Below are positions 1 to 11,500 of a stretch of 64,000 bases of DNA, piece after piece (the stretch's first letter is position 1; the number at the start of each line of letters is the position of its first letter). The notes beneath the pieces were generated by a model. That model was not told the origin of the DNA and did no database searches. It saw only the letters and a list, made by a program, of their open reading frames with translations. A program made the position numbers and the translations under genes. Location of the stretch: assembly GCF_020497125.1 (NCBI RefSeq), contig NC_059076.1, forward strand, positions 10,903,951 to 10,967,950, read 5' to 3'. This DNA is from Mauremys mutica. Taxonomy: Eukaryota > Chordata > Testudines > Geoemydidae.

Positions 1-460
1 AAACTGAGTTTTCAACTAAAGTTATTTTTTTGCTGAAAAGTGCTTTCTTCAGAAAGTTTAGATTTTTCATTAAAAAAAATACAAATGCTCCAAAACCAAA
101 ATATTTTTTTCAGATGAAAACTGAAATATTTTTATTTGGCTATTTATCCTGGTGCCTCATGGGAGTTGTTGTTTGGTTTTCTCTTGTCCCTTCTTCTCTG
201 TGGGCCGAGCTCCCCAGCCAGACTTTATCTCCCATGATTCACCATGGCCAGGGGCTCCCTTGATGTATCAGAGGGGAGATTGTTGTGCATCATGGGAGAT
301 GTATTCTGAACAAGGAGCCTGGCCTATAGAAGAGAATGGGAGAGTGAGGAACCTGAACTACAACTCCCACAAAAGGGGCATTTCAGAATCAAAACATTTA
401 TTTTTAATTATTTCACCAAATAGTTGGGATTTTCCATGGGAACCCCCCCCCCCCCGCCAT
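1..460. repeat. Probable interspersed repeat with inverted ACAACTCCCA/TGGGAGTTGT arms
   Basis: The run CATGGGAGTTGTTG near 158 faces CTACAACTCCCACA near 358, and CTCCCATGATTC (230) faces CATCATGGGAGATG (288), giving an irregular foldback. An AT-rich flank precedes it and a poly-C run (444-456) follows. It resembles turtle repeats I know, but its ends are not clear. Confidence 0.5.
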
Positions 461-622
461 TTTCCAACCAGCTCAGTAGCCATGCACCCTCAGCACTTGT
501 TGACTTCATTGGGACTTGAGGACATTCAGCAATTCACAGGATTATATTTTATATGATTAACTCCTGTTGTTTCTAGGAATTGTAAACCTCACATAGCCTT
601 GAAAATTACTATATAGCATGGT

Positions 623-817
623 CAAGATTTACAAAAGTAACTAGTGATTTTGAGTGCTTCAATTTTTTTATTCTTAACTTGAGACACTTTTAAAGGTCCT
701 GATTTTCAGAGGTTGGGTGCACAGCATTTTTTGAAAACCAGACCCTTTTAAGGTGTCCCAGGTTGTGCAGCCAAAAATCAAAGCACCCCCCATCACTAGT
801 CACTTTTGAAAATCTTG
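623..817. repeat. Foldback MITE with CAAAAGTGACTAGTGAT arms
   Basis: The left arm near 623-648 (ACAAAAGTAACTAGTGAT) is the imperfect reverse complement of 793-817 (ATCACTAGTCACTTTTG). Internal segments (CTTGAGACACTTTTAAAGG against CCTTTTAAGGTGTCCC) also pair. A related single arm lies at 55960-56095. Confidence 0.75.
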
Positions 818-1696
818 GCTTAGATGCATAACTCTCACACATTATTTACACAATTGTATTTGTCATAATGTGTATTGTAATGTCTTAATTTTTTTTAAAG
901 TAAAGAATAAATAACATTGTGTAAAAGAGGTTTGACACTTATGAACTAATCAAATATGTACAAATATTAGTAAGCTGTTAAACATTTTATTCATTTATGG
1001 CACTCTGGGTGGGAGACAGGGTGTTGTATGTATTGGGAGCAGTGAAGAGCTAATAGCAAAAGAATCAAGCGTCCAATTTGGCTCAACACTGACAAGTTCA
1101 GACGCTCATTTGCAGTTTATCCAAATTCTTTGTGTTTAGAAAACCGGGCTAGGAGTTACATCACACCCAGCACCCTTGTGAGATATATCCTGTTCCAGAC
1201 AGGTAAGAAGCACCAGAAAAGCCTTGCTCAGTGGATTTATCGGGGCCCAGAGGCACTGGAACAAGAGAACTATGCAAAAGAAAACAAACATCCCAAACTT
1301 TCTGGAAAGCACAAAAAGGTTCCCGTTGGAGATTTGGACAAACACTCAGGGGGTGCCGACTGTATCTAAACGAATGTGCCTGTGTCGAATGACATGGAAA
1401 GTTGTCCGGATTCTTAGCACCTTTGAGCCACTGTTTATTTTGAAGACCGAGGGCTAAATTTCTGCCCTCAGACCCAAGAAGCAATTCCAACTGAAGCCAG
1501 TGGGAGCTGCATGCATTTCCGGGGGCACAACTTGTCCCTAAATGTCTTGGGCCAGGTACCGATGTCCCTACTCAGGCTGTCCTTTATGTGGGTGCAGAGC
1601 ACAAACGAACCTTCCCCACCTTGTGCTGCCCAGGCCAATGCAAGCAGATTTGAAGGCCCTGTGCTCTAGGTCACTCCCTCTGTTACACTGGAAAAC

Positions 1697-1819
1697 TAGG
1701 GTGACCAGACAGCAAATGTGAAAAATCGGGATGGGGGGAGGGGGCAACAGGAGCCTATATAAGAAAAAGACCCCAAAATGGGGACTGTCCCTATAAAATC
1801 TGGACATCTGGTCACCCTA
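1697..1819. mobile_element. GGGTGACCAGA-type MITE, copy 1
   Basis: Terminal inverted repeats TAGGGTGACCAGA and TCTGGTCACCCTA enclose about 120 bp, including AAAAATCGGGA and GGGACTGTCCCTATA. The flanking TA dinucleotide fits a TA target duplication, as for Tc1/mariner-like elements. Further copies lie at 16246-16376 and 41832-41953. Confidence 0.8.
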
Positions 1820-2034
1820 CAGGAAAACTGAGCTGGCCTGCTTGCATAAAGTAGTAGGTTGCACCCCATGAAAGAGAAGGTTGTGGGGATGCTGCTTCTA
1901 TCAGCAGACATCCTGCCTTTCTGAGACTGGAAGCTCCCTGATGCTCTCCTTGGAGCACGGCAGCTCCGCTATGCCCCATGCCTATGTGGTGCAATGACAC
2001 TCGCCATTTTAAAGTATTTTGTGCCTACCATAGT

Positions 2035-2225
2035 GCCTAGATGCTCCCAGGCAGATCAGGGCCCCATTGTGCCAGGCCCTATGTACACACACACACACAC
2101 ACTCCACAAGAGACAGTCCCTGCCCCAAAGAGCTCACTCTCTAACGAACAAGACAGATGAAGTGAGGAAGGGGAAACAGAGGAAGAGAGAGGGAAGGAAC
2201 TTGCCCAAGGTCAGTTCTTTGTCCT
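2035..2225 (-). repeat. MIR/L2-like SINE fragment (minus)
   Basis: Minus-strand sequence carrying the widespread sauropsid pattern GGGGCAGGGACTGTCT, then CTGGCACAATGGGGCCCTG. A CA dinucleotide run (2085-2102) interrupts it. The family name is from memory. Confidence 0.6.
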
Positions 2226-2284
2226 TGCTCTGACAAGCCTCCTATGGACTTCAGTGAGAACTCTACCTGAAGGAAGACTGCCCA

Positions 2285-2445
2285 GTGCTTCAGGATGTGG
2301 CCACCTCCACTGGAAGTCCCTTGGGGCAGGGACTGTCTTTTTGTTCTGACTTTGTACCATGCCTACCACAGGAGGGTTCTGGTCCAGGACTGGAGCTCCT
2401 AGGTGCTACCATAATGCAAATAAATCGTAACAACAACAACAACCT
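2285..2445 (+). repeat. MIR/L2-like SINE 3' fragment (plus), ending in a CAA run
   Basis: Carries CTTGGGGCAGGGACTGTCTT, then a CTCCTAGGTGCTACC block and an AATAAATCGTAACAACAACAA tail. It is the same family as 2035-2225 in the opposite orientation, about 60 bp away. Confidence 0.6.
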
Positions 2446-2888
2446 ATTGCAGAGATACAATCAGAACACCAACATGCCCTGGCAGACGGTTCGCTGAGCA
2501 CTGGAATCAATGCCAGCTGATCCTTAAAACCAAAGCTGAAGTGTAAAATTAAAAGATTGGGGATTGCCCGATGCTCTGTGTGAGAAGACGGATGCTAGTT
2601 CCCAAGCTCCTTTGATTCATAACAAATTAGTATACTTTAATTTAATGTGATAAGACTGGAGATGAAACTGACATGCAGTTTTAATGTATTTGTTCAACAG
2701 AAGTGGCACACTAATGGAAAACAACACACACATTTCAAGTCTTCCTAATCATTTACTGCAGAATCAATCTGACATTGATTTATGCATAAAATTGCTTCAT
2801 TCCCTTCCACGCATAGGATAATTATAACTAAAAGAGAAGGACAGCAAAGAGAAGGTACTTAGGACGCTTTGCAATCAGGCAGTCACAC

Positions 2889-3013
2889 CTTTTCAAAATA
2901 TTTGATTTCATACTCCAGGATGATGCCGTTGGGTCGATCTGGCTCCTGCCAGGAAAGGGAGATGCTATTTTTAGCTATCTTGCCTTTTTTCACAATACTG
3001 ATTGGAGAAGGTG
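2889..3013 (-). CDS. EPHA6: Eph receptor exon, start of second fibronectin type III domain; EPHA6 exon-6 equivalent
   Basis: Internal exon of 125 bp, the family's usual length for the first half of FN3-2. The acceptor is a strong pyrimidine tract ending TTGCAG (next to 3013). The first two bases, CA, complete the Ala started by the 336-bp exon, giving NQA-APSP across the junction. The 41 full codons include [11 protein letters not shown], the FN3 tryptophan in LSWQEPD, and [16 protein letters not shown], strongly Eph-like and close to EPHA6 as I recall it. The exon ends on a complete codon (phase 0). The donor reads AAG then GTGTGA, weaker than the GTAAGT and GTAAGC donors of the other two exons. 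The reading frame is open. This is the last coding exon in the window; the following exons, including membrane and kinase, must lie below position 1. Confidence 0.93.
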
Positions 3014-3104
3014 CTGCAAGAGAAGAGAAAAACAGAACAAGCCAATAGTTAGTAGGACAGTATCTTGTTTCCTAATTTAAATTCAACATTGCAGATGCTA
3101 CTAC

Positions 3105-3185
3105 GTACAGTCCACTGATGTAAATCCGTGTAGTGCACTTTGACTTCAGTGTGGATTTATATCAGTTGGGATCTGGCCCTTTGGC
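3105..3185. repeat. Short foldback repeat, GTAAATC/GATTTA type
   Basis: The run CCACTGATGTAAATCC faces GGATTTATATCAGTTGG around TTTGACTTCAGTG. Relatives are near 10253, 51900 and 61960. Confidence 0.55.
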
Positions 3186-3189
3186 CTCA

Positions 3190-4620
3190 GTGGAACTATG
3201 TGATTTTCACTAGGTGAGGCACTGATCCCATTGATGATTTCTAATGAATTCTGAACTGTGGTCTCAGTCCAGCTGCTGTTACAAAAACTTAGTGTTGTTT
3301 TCAAAGAATTGTTATGAGGCTGGGTAAGGCAGAGCAGGAGAGATTGTCAAAATTCAGCGTTTTCCGAAGGAAAAGAGAAAGGGAGGGCATTCTTTTCACA
3401 AAATGTTTGCAAAGAAAATCCATCCCATTATCTAATCAGCTCTAGCAACAGGCAAGATCCAGAGTGGGGAGGCGGGTGCTCAGAGGGAGTCAGAAGTGAC
3501 GCACAAGGGATTAGGAGTGTGAGCCCAGGAGTCTATGAGAGCAGAGGAGTACTGCTGCATGGCCAGGCAGATGGCAGGGCGTGGGGAGGAGAGAGAATTT
3601 GCAGCAGGGCAAGTCAATGTGGGCACAGTACCTCTGCCAGAGCTCCCCACCAGTGCGGGGATCAGGACTGGGGGCAGCAGGTGCTGGGGGCAGCTAGGGG
3701 TTGGCAGTGTTGTTCAGTGTAGATAATGACTCAAGGAAATTTTACACCCCTGGAGGCCACTGAAGTACTTTAAAAATCAGCGTTTGTTTGGCATTTAAAT
3801 TTGCTGTCAATGCTGCATGTGGAAGGAAAGTCAGCACAGTGTGACGGTGCCTTATTTTTCAAAATGATTGGTGTTATTTCAAGCCAGGGAACACCTCTAT
3901 TGATCTGCCTGCTGATCCACCTGTCGTACCTAGCTAACCTCAAACTTTATAACACAGTTGTTTCCTCTGTATCTGAGTCTGCTTTACTGCAGTGTGGTTA
4001 CTGAGAGAGTGTGTTGTCCGGCTTTGCTCGCAGGCCATTGGGATGGAAGCATAGTGCCTGATCATTTAAGTTCTATTTTTTCATATATTTTCATCCTCAC
4101 TAAATTTGCCTCTCTAGGGGACATTGTAGGTTCTCTGTCCAGAAGAGCTCCAGAAACAATGGGCAAGTTTGGGATGTCTCAAGGAATGCATTCAGGGCTT
4201 GTCTTTACTGCACTGTTAGATCAAGCTAGGAAGGCTTCTCCCCTGTTAGTCTAGCCTGAGTGAGGACAGGCACACCGGCAGCACGGTGATTGTATTAGTA
4301 GTACAGAGTAGCGGCGGCAGCCCTCCACCAGCAGCGCTCCAGCTGCAACATGTACCACTCAAAGGGTCAGGGTAACTTGAGTTTAAAGCTTCCCTTCAGT
4401 CAAGCTAGAGATTGGTGTGTGTGGACAGGAGTGTAAGTTATCCCTCCAGGTAACACTGCAGTGAAGATAAACCCGGAGACACCAACAGGGCAGCGTGCTG
4501 CGTTGGGAGTCTAGCTAAGCATGTGGAGGCTGATTCTTGGGTCTACTCCAGCCCCTTTGGGCTGCCCTGGCAGCTGTCACCTAAGGGTGGCAGGAAATGG
4601 TGTTGGCATTCAATAAGACC
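3190..4620. other. Intronic stretch, nothing recognised
   Basis: Mixed-composition intron without a supportable gene or repeat boundary. 4140-4600 contains phrases typical of turtle GTCTACACT-type foldbacks (for example AAGATAAACCCGGAGACACC), but I could not find both ends. Confidence 0.4.
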
Positions 4621-4639
4621 CTTGGCTCGTTAGTCAGTC

Positions 4640-4945
4640 CTGACTTAGGGGATGCCAGCATGCACTGCAATAGAAAACCCTGCCGCAGCAAATCTCAGAG
4701 CCCAGATCACCTGACTTGGGCTCGCAGGGCACAGGCTGCAGGGCTAAATACTGCCAGTGTAGATGCTGGAGCTCAGGCTGCAGCCCAAGCCCTGAGACCC
4801 TCCCCCGTCACCGGGTTTCAGCCTGAGCCAAATGTCTACTGCTATTTTTCGCCCAGCAGCCTGAGCCCCGAGAGCCTGAGTCAGCTGACGTGGGCTCAGA
4901 GACTCACTGCTGCGGGTTTTTCTATTGCAATGCAGACAGTGTCCT
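4640..4945. repeat. Foldback element with GCAATAGAAAA arms
   Basis: The left arm 4662-4690 (ACTGCAATAGAAAACCC, CCGCAGCA) is an imperfect reverse complement of 4906-4935 (TGCTGCGGG, TTTTTCTATTGCAATGCAG). Inner parts also mirror (CTGACTTGGGCTC against TGACGTGGGCTC, and AGCCTGAGC runs). Both strands therefore show short spurious open frames here, which I do not call genes. Confidence 0.65.
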
Positions 4946-5639
4946 GGCAGAAAGAGCCCGTGTCCTTTGCTAGCACAGGCACTACTGCACACTGGTTAAA
5001 ATAGCTCCATCTGCTGCTCCCGAGGCAGCTAAACTTCAGTGCTGAATACAATGGCTGCCGTTAGAATCTTTACCATTTCCTTGTTTTTCTAATTAACATT
5101 GCTGAGATGATACCCCGGATGCCACCGTGACATCAATTCCTTGCAAATGGAAATTGTAACGATTTTAATGGTGACCACTAGGAGCAAGCCCAGTGTGCGG
5201 TTTGTATATTGGACTTTGTGCCGGCCTCTGGGAACCTGCAGAATTAAAGGAACTATATAATTTTACTATTCAGCCTTCCCAGGCTATTTGCTATCTTTCC
5301 AGCTCACACATGCACTGCAGATATATTTGATGGTTCATTTTCAACTCAGAGACCTAAACAACTTTTAAAGTTATGTTTTTTACAACCGCTACCAGCTCCC
5401 TCGCAGAATGTCCCATGGAAAATAAAACGTGGTGCTTTTAATGCTCTCCTGAGTCCTTGGTGCATCTGTGCAGAGCTGACTGGGGCTGTGGGGGTCTCCA
5501 GGGATCACACATAGAAATTTGGAAGGGCGTCAGAAAGAGAATGATGCACAAGCTAAATAATGCCAGTGTTTTTTAAATCGATGGCAAATCCCACAGGTCT
5601 AAAAATGACAACAAGGAGATATGAGAGCATCGGGGCAAC

Positions 5640-5915
5640 ACACGTCTGTCTAGGCACCTAGACGCCTTGTTGTTTTTTGAGATACCTATATGAACTCCAG
5701 TACCACAGTATTTGAGCACCTCACACGACAATGTGTTTATTCTCACAACACGCTGTGAAGTAGGAGGACGACACTTATCCCATTTCACCCATCAGGGCGT
5801 AACATACGCAAAGACTATGTGACTTGCCCAAGGCAGGGCAGGGAATTGAAACTTTCCACCCCGCTTCACCTGAAGCTGGCGTCCTACCCACCATACCATC
5901 CTTTCTTTTATAGCT
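5640..5915 (-). repeat. MIR-like CORE-SINE fragment (minus)
   Basis: Contains ACAACACGCTGTGAAGTAGG, TTATCCCATTTCAC and TGACTTGCCCAAGGC, then a block where MIR-type elements read CTGGCGTCCTACCC. This is the reverse complement of the usual CTCAGTTTCC/GGGCAAGTCA pattern. Old and diverged. Confidence 0.6.
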
Positions 5916-6469
5916 GAGATTGCATATCTTCTCCATTCAGCTCTGCACCTCTCTCTGCTGCCCATCAAACAAATAGCATTTTGTGTTTGCTGTACAAATG
6001 ATAATCCTCAATTCAAACATATTTATCTTACAAAATTTCACTGAACCATCAAAATATTACTTTTTGTAGGCAAGAGGAACTAATTAACATGCTACCAAAA
6101 AAAAATCCCAGTTAAATAACAAAGACAACAAACAAACTCATTTTGCCAACTCCGATCTTCAGCCAGAAGGAATATGGGAAATCTTCCAAATGTTTATTCC
6201 TGGATTGGACACTGTTGGAAAGCTTGTGTTTTTAAAATCAGGACCCTAAATCTGAACCTCTTCCAGGTAAACATATTCACCTGCTGTCTACTAATCTCTC
6301 ATCCCTTTGGCTTTCTGAGGACACTGGAGAATACTACTCTTTCCTGCATGGTCTTTTCGGAAGAGCAGGCCTCAGCTTCACAGTCACAGCACACACTCCA
6401 GGGTGCCCAGAATTGAACTGCTGAGAGGGTATAAGCCAGAGAGGTGTGAAAGGCCTTGAACCTGTAGAC

Positions 6470-6650
6470 AGTTTAATTGATTCTAAGACCAGAAAGGACC
6501 ACTATCATCATTCAGTCTGACCTCCTGCATAACCAAGCTATAGATTTTCACCATTTACATCAAGCCCAATCTGATGGTTGAGCTAGAGGATATGTGTAGA
6601 AAGACATCCCAGTTTGATTTAAAGAATTCAAGTGATGAGACTCCCACCTC
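6470..6650 (-). mobile_element. CR1 LINE 3' fragment (minus)
   Basis: Reads AGACCAGAAAGGACCACTAT, then CAGTCTGACCTCCTGCA, the reverse complement of the CR1 3' end seen intact at 14640-14690. 5'-truncated; no ORF. Confidence 0.75.
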
Positions 6651-7240
6651 GGACACATGAGAGTGCCTCCCTTGAGTTAAATAGGACTCTGCGTGTGCAA
6701 GTGGGGCTTACGTTGTCTCTCACACCTAGAGCTAGCTTCTGTATTACCCATCCAAGCACCTCAGAAGCTGGAACTCCGAGAAGCACAATACCTCCCAGAG
6801 GACTCGGGCTTCATGGGGAACGGGGCAGTAATCTACTACGGCTGTTTTCAGGTGCAGGCTACTCCCTGTCTTTGTGCAACCAGACAAGCATGGAAAGGGG
6901 AGAGAGGAGGGAGATGCCATGGTTTTGTCTACTCCTTCCTTCCTCTCTATCCACTTGCTTCCTGGACAGACCATCTGGCATGTAGCCCCCACCTAGCCCC
7001 CAGCAGCTTTGGCCTGGACAGCCCCAAAACAGATGGACAAGGCATGGAGGGGAAGGGGGGGAAGAATTGTCCTTCAAACTCTTATGCAGCCACATTATGG
7101 CTAGTGCTGTTCTTCTGATGGATTTACATCATCACACAGGAATCTCCATTGGTACTGATCTCCCTCCTCCCCCGACATGTGAATGACCGGGTGTGATGTA
7201 TCAGACATGTGTATGTGACATGTGAGTTGTGTGCATGTGA

Positions 7241-7243
<3 letters not shown>

Positions 7244-7276
<33 letters not shown>
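7244..7276. repeat. (GT)n microsatellite
   Basis: About 16 uninterrupted GT units, preceded by a degenerate region rich in CATGTG and TGTGA words from 7195. Confidence 0.95.
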
Positions 7277-7277
<1 letters not shown>

Positions 7278-7556
7278 TGGGGAAATATTAGCCAATAGAG
7301 AGGGGGCAGTGGTGAAGACTCACACAATAGGAAGAAGTTGCTCAGAGCAAGCTCCTCTCATGATCCACATGAAATTGAGAGCTTAAGGAGGCCAAGCTGT
7401 CTCCTCAGCCATTGAGGAGCTGGTCACATGTCATACAATCAACACCGCCCTTTGGGAAATGGTGTGTTTGGAAACAACTGGGCCAAAACATAACTCGTTC
7501 TTTACTTTTCTTCTCTTGGCTTCTCCCCAGATCTGGGGATCTAGAGCTGTGCCTAC

Positions 7557-7692
7557 CAGGGCTGGCTCTACCATTTTTGCCACCCCAAAAAACACTCAGA
7601 CTGTGCTGCCCCAAGAATGGCTGGAATGCCGCCCCTTAGCATGTGCCACCCCAGTCATGTGCTTCCTTTGCTGGTGCCTGGAGCCGGCCCTG
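7557..7692. mobile_element. Short non-autonomous hAT-like element (136 bp)
   Basis: Ends CAGGGCTGGCTCTA and TGGAGCCGGCCCTG form terminal inverted repeats. Perfect 8-bp flanking duplications GTGCCTAC lie at 7549-7556 and 7693-7700. An 8-bp duplication and CAGGG ends are hAT hallmarks. No transposase; it must have been moved in trans. Confidence 0.9.
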
Positions 7693-8334
7693 GTGCCTAC
7701 AGAGTCTCAAAGGGCATCAGGGGTAGCCAATGTGATCTTTAAAAGACTGCAAGCTTTGCAATGCGTTTATGTCCCGTTACGCTGCTTTGCGCTTTCAAAG
7801 TTCCCTTCACAAAAAGGAAGGCTGTGGAACATATGTTTAAAAAGAAAAGAGAGAGAAATCTGAAATTATTTCTCGAGTTTGTACCCTAACCCTAACGAAT
7901 CAGGGAAACATCAGACCATAAGATTTACAGTGCATGTTTGCAGCTCAGCTGAATTTCAGCTCTTCCTTTCTGTGTCCATGCATCTCAAGCTTTCCACCAG
8001 AAGACAAAGCCTCAATAGAAGCGACTTAGCATCAAGAATGCTTTACCAGATAAAAGACCTTTCATTTGCTATGTGGTAGATTTTCTAATTTGTCAAAGAG
8101 ATTTAGGAGTGCAAGTCCCATTAAAACAACGCAGCTTGTGCTCTTCAATCCCATCAACACTTTTGAAAATCTCCCTCTAAGATCTTAAAGGCAGTTCAGT
8201 ACATCTCCTATAGCACAGAAATCAGGACACCAATCTCCTTTCTGAGAACACGTGTAACGGAAAATGTACCATCACTGCTCCAATTATAGAGAAAGATAAA
8301 CATAGCAGGGGTATAGTAATAAGCATGTTCAAAT

Positions 8335-8500
8335 TACCGTGCAAACACTAATCCTCACCATGACACTGGGATGGGGGAGGGAGGAGTATGTTTAGCCCCA
8401 TTTTAATAATATGAAAACAAAAGTGGAGTTGAAGTATCTTGCCCAAGGCCATGCAATCCAGTGGAAAAGCCAGGATTAAATTTCCCAAGCATCTCATGTG
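8335..8500 (-). repeat. MIR-like CORE-SINE fragment (minus)
   Basis: Contains CCCCATTTTAATAATATG, TATCTTGCCCAAGGCCATGC and AGCCAGGATTAAA, matching a reverse-oriented MIR core. Diverged. Confidence 0.6.
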
Positions 8501-11500
8501 GCCAACTGGCTTACATGCTCAACTGCAATCCCAAAGGTCATGGGTTTGAGTCTTGCTCAAACTCACACTGAAAGGCCAGCCCCAAAGTAGAGCCCAGTCT
8601 GTGGGGTTAGGGAAGCTCAAAGGAGTCAGATGTGATGCTAGCCACATCACCTCTTTGTGTACCATTGGCTATGGAAACTGACATGCCTGCCTGCTGAACC
8701 ACCTGGCTCAGGGCAGACTTTGAGTGTCTCACTTCTAATGGCCTTAAGACATAGCTCTGCCTTTGCAAGCTTACAAACTTTAATTTCTGGCTGAATAAGT
8801 AGCCTGCATGTTCGGCTGCAGCCAGGCAGAATGCTGAACTCTACCGGGAAAGAGAAGCAAGATAAGAAAATGGGTAAGTGAACTCCCAAAGTAAATTAGA
8901 GAGGCAGTAACTGTATCCATTTTGGATCTTCTTCCTAAGAAGTGTTAAAGTGTAATCATAAGATAAAGACCAATTAAGTATATTTAATCAATCCCAGTGG
9001 TGCTGGAATGATACCGCAGCTTCTCTGCATCCTCAACACATTGAAGTTACAATGTTCTGAACTGAAGGAAAGTATTAAGTATTTTAGAGTTTTCTTTATC
9101 AAACAAAATGTAATTCAATCTGAGCCGTCAGAGAAAGTCTGCAATCATTCCATCTTAAAAGCCTGCAACTGAATACTGTGCTATATGATCTCAGGAAAAT
9201 AAAAGGATTATATTGAAACTTGCTTTTTAAAGGTCACTGGTTCTACAAGGGCATTATCCTTTTAATAAAAGGGAGCCCGTCCACTGAAAAGTTCCATTTA
9301 GAGTATAAAATTCAGGATGTGTAGAAAATATAATAATTTTTGCACAAAGGGGTGAGTGGGTAGGAAGGAAATTCTTATTTAAATCTTTGCCTTGATGTCA
9401 AAGGAGTGGATGTAAATAATATTTCCTTCTGATGCTGTTTACAAGCGAATCTGCACATTCACACTAACTTCAAACAAAATTTGTAAAATGAAAGTGGGAG
9501 ATTACATCATTTGCATTTACGGTCGCTATTCACCAAAACAATCGTGAACGTGATGAAGACAAACAGAAAATGGGACAAGGTGTGAAATTGCTAATGTACA
9601 TTTTGCTTTCCTGACACTAAACCTAATCATAAACCAAATAACATCTCTGAAAATTGGTCTTACTTTTTATGCTGTTTGTAACATTTCCTTAACAGCTTTA
9701 AATGGCCAGACTAAATAAATAAAAGTCACTGCCAATTACCCATCATTATTCACATCTGAATAACTACAGAACAGGATTTCATAAGAAAAAGACCTTTTAG
9801 AACATTTTTCCTCTGCAACCTTTTATAATGACATTAGCACTGAATTAGCCAGTGAGGCGCCAAACACAGTATCCAAGAAGTACTGCACTGAGCCTTAGTA
9901 AAATCTAATGTACAACAAAGTTTATGGGAATAAAATCTTAATTGTATTTTAAGACAAACTAATGTTATCAGGTAAATGACCACTGCATCAAGATAAAATA
10001 ATTAATCCAGACTCTACAAGTCATATTCTAGATAATGCTATCCCTGGCCCAATTAATTTTGCCTTTGTATATTTCACTTTGGCACAGACAGCAGCTAATG
10101 TTTCTTCATCTCACTCCCCAAACCCAAATCTGGTGCAGCTTTAGATTAACCAGTAGGGACGGCTGGGAGAAAAATACAAGTTTGGCTCATTCTCATTGCA
10201 CTAAGTAAGCTATTTTCCCCAAGCCAAGACCCTCAATCCACCCCTGATCTCCATGGGGCCAGATTGTCACTTGGAGTAAATCATCACACTCCTCTCAAGT
10301 CAACAGATGCATGCCAATTTACACCAGCTGAGGAGCTGGCCCCACTTCTCCTTGTTGTCAGCTCTCCAACCACTTGGGCTTCAATTTCCTTTTAAAAGAA
10401 GATTAAAGTATCAACAAAGAAAAAGATTCTGCTCTTGCTGTCTTAGTATTGAAAGCCACAGTGATCTGTACCATACGTGCAGCTATGCTATGGACCTTAG
10501 CTTATTTTAGTAGTGTTTTATATCTGCCGGCAATTTACTGAATCCGATTACATTTCTCTATGTGTAAACATGCTAGGGTCTAGAATTTCAACCTCCTAAA
10601 CACCTTGGCATTCTTTCCTAGCTCTTGTGCCAACGTTGCCTTGCAGTCGGAAATCACGGCAAACGGCACAAAAGTCAAACTCATGCTTAAGATTAGATCA
10701 AATCCATCAACTGTCATCAGAGAACAAAAAACCCACAGTATCATTAACACACGGTAGCACAGGAGACTGGCTGTAACGGGAGAAAAGGAATGCAGAATCT
10801 ACTGGTAAATTAATGTTACTTGTTTCCTAGTTAACACTGGCCACACTTCAAAAGCCTAGTTTATTGCAATTTTTCATTCTGTTTCTAATTAATGGCATTA
10901 TTGGATTTTTTCCTTAAGGTCTTTAGTTATTGCCGAATGTGGAAGCTACATGAGCGTTGCTCAATTTGAATGAAACGACATATATTTCCAGGTAATGAGA
11001 AATTACAGTAAACTTCCCACAGCAGTGGATTTATTTGTTTTTAATGATAATGGTTTAGAAAAACAGAAATATGAAGTTAAAAGGGACAGTGGGGGAAATG
11101 TTAGTGACTTTATTGTCTTCTCTGCTTGGATTGCTCGATAATACACCTATCCTTTTACCTCAGGCACCTTGGGTCATGCTTTTAAAAGAACTCAGAACCC
11201 ACCAGCATCTCAATCAGCTGTTGCCTGAGAGCACTTTTGAGAATCTAGTCTATGAGGTGAAATTCACCTGAGCGATACACCACTTCGGTGCCACTGCAAC
11301 TCTATTTTGAGATCCCGCCCTGGCCCATTATAAGGGGGTGACTATTACCACACATGATTAAATTCTGTACATTATGCAAAATAGGGTCCCACTCCTGTAA
11401 CATCTGAGTCGTCCTAAGTCAATGGGGCTCCTTGAATGACTAAGGTCTTCTTTGTGCTAGCCATCTACACAGGGGCAAAACTTCACCTGTTTACATTAAA

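Larger units (their letters stand above)
1..2888 (-). other. Partial EPHA6 intron downstream of the 125-bp exon
   Basis: Starts with the donor GTGTGA at 2888 and runs off the window at 1. It holds foldback elements, one GGGTGACC-type MITE, and two adjacent oppositely oriented MIR/L2-like fragments. The stretch 830-1690, and the 400 bp nearest the exon (2450-2888), show no repeat I recognise. No coding sequence is supported. Confidence 0.85.

Noticed and set aside
7884..7896. CCCTAACCCTAAC resembling an interstitial telomere repeat
   Set aside because: Only two units, expected by chance in this length.
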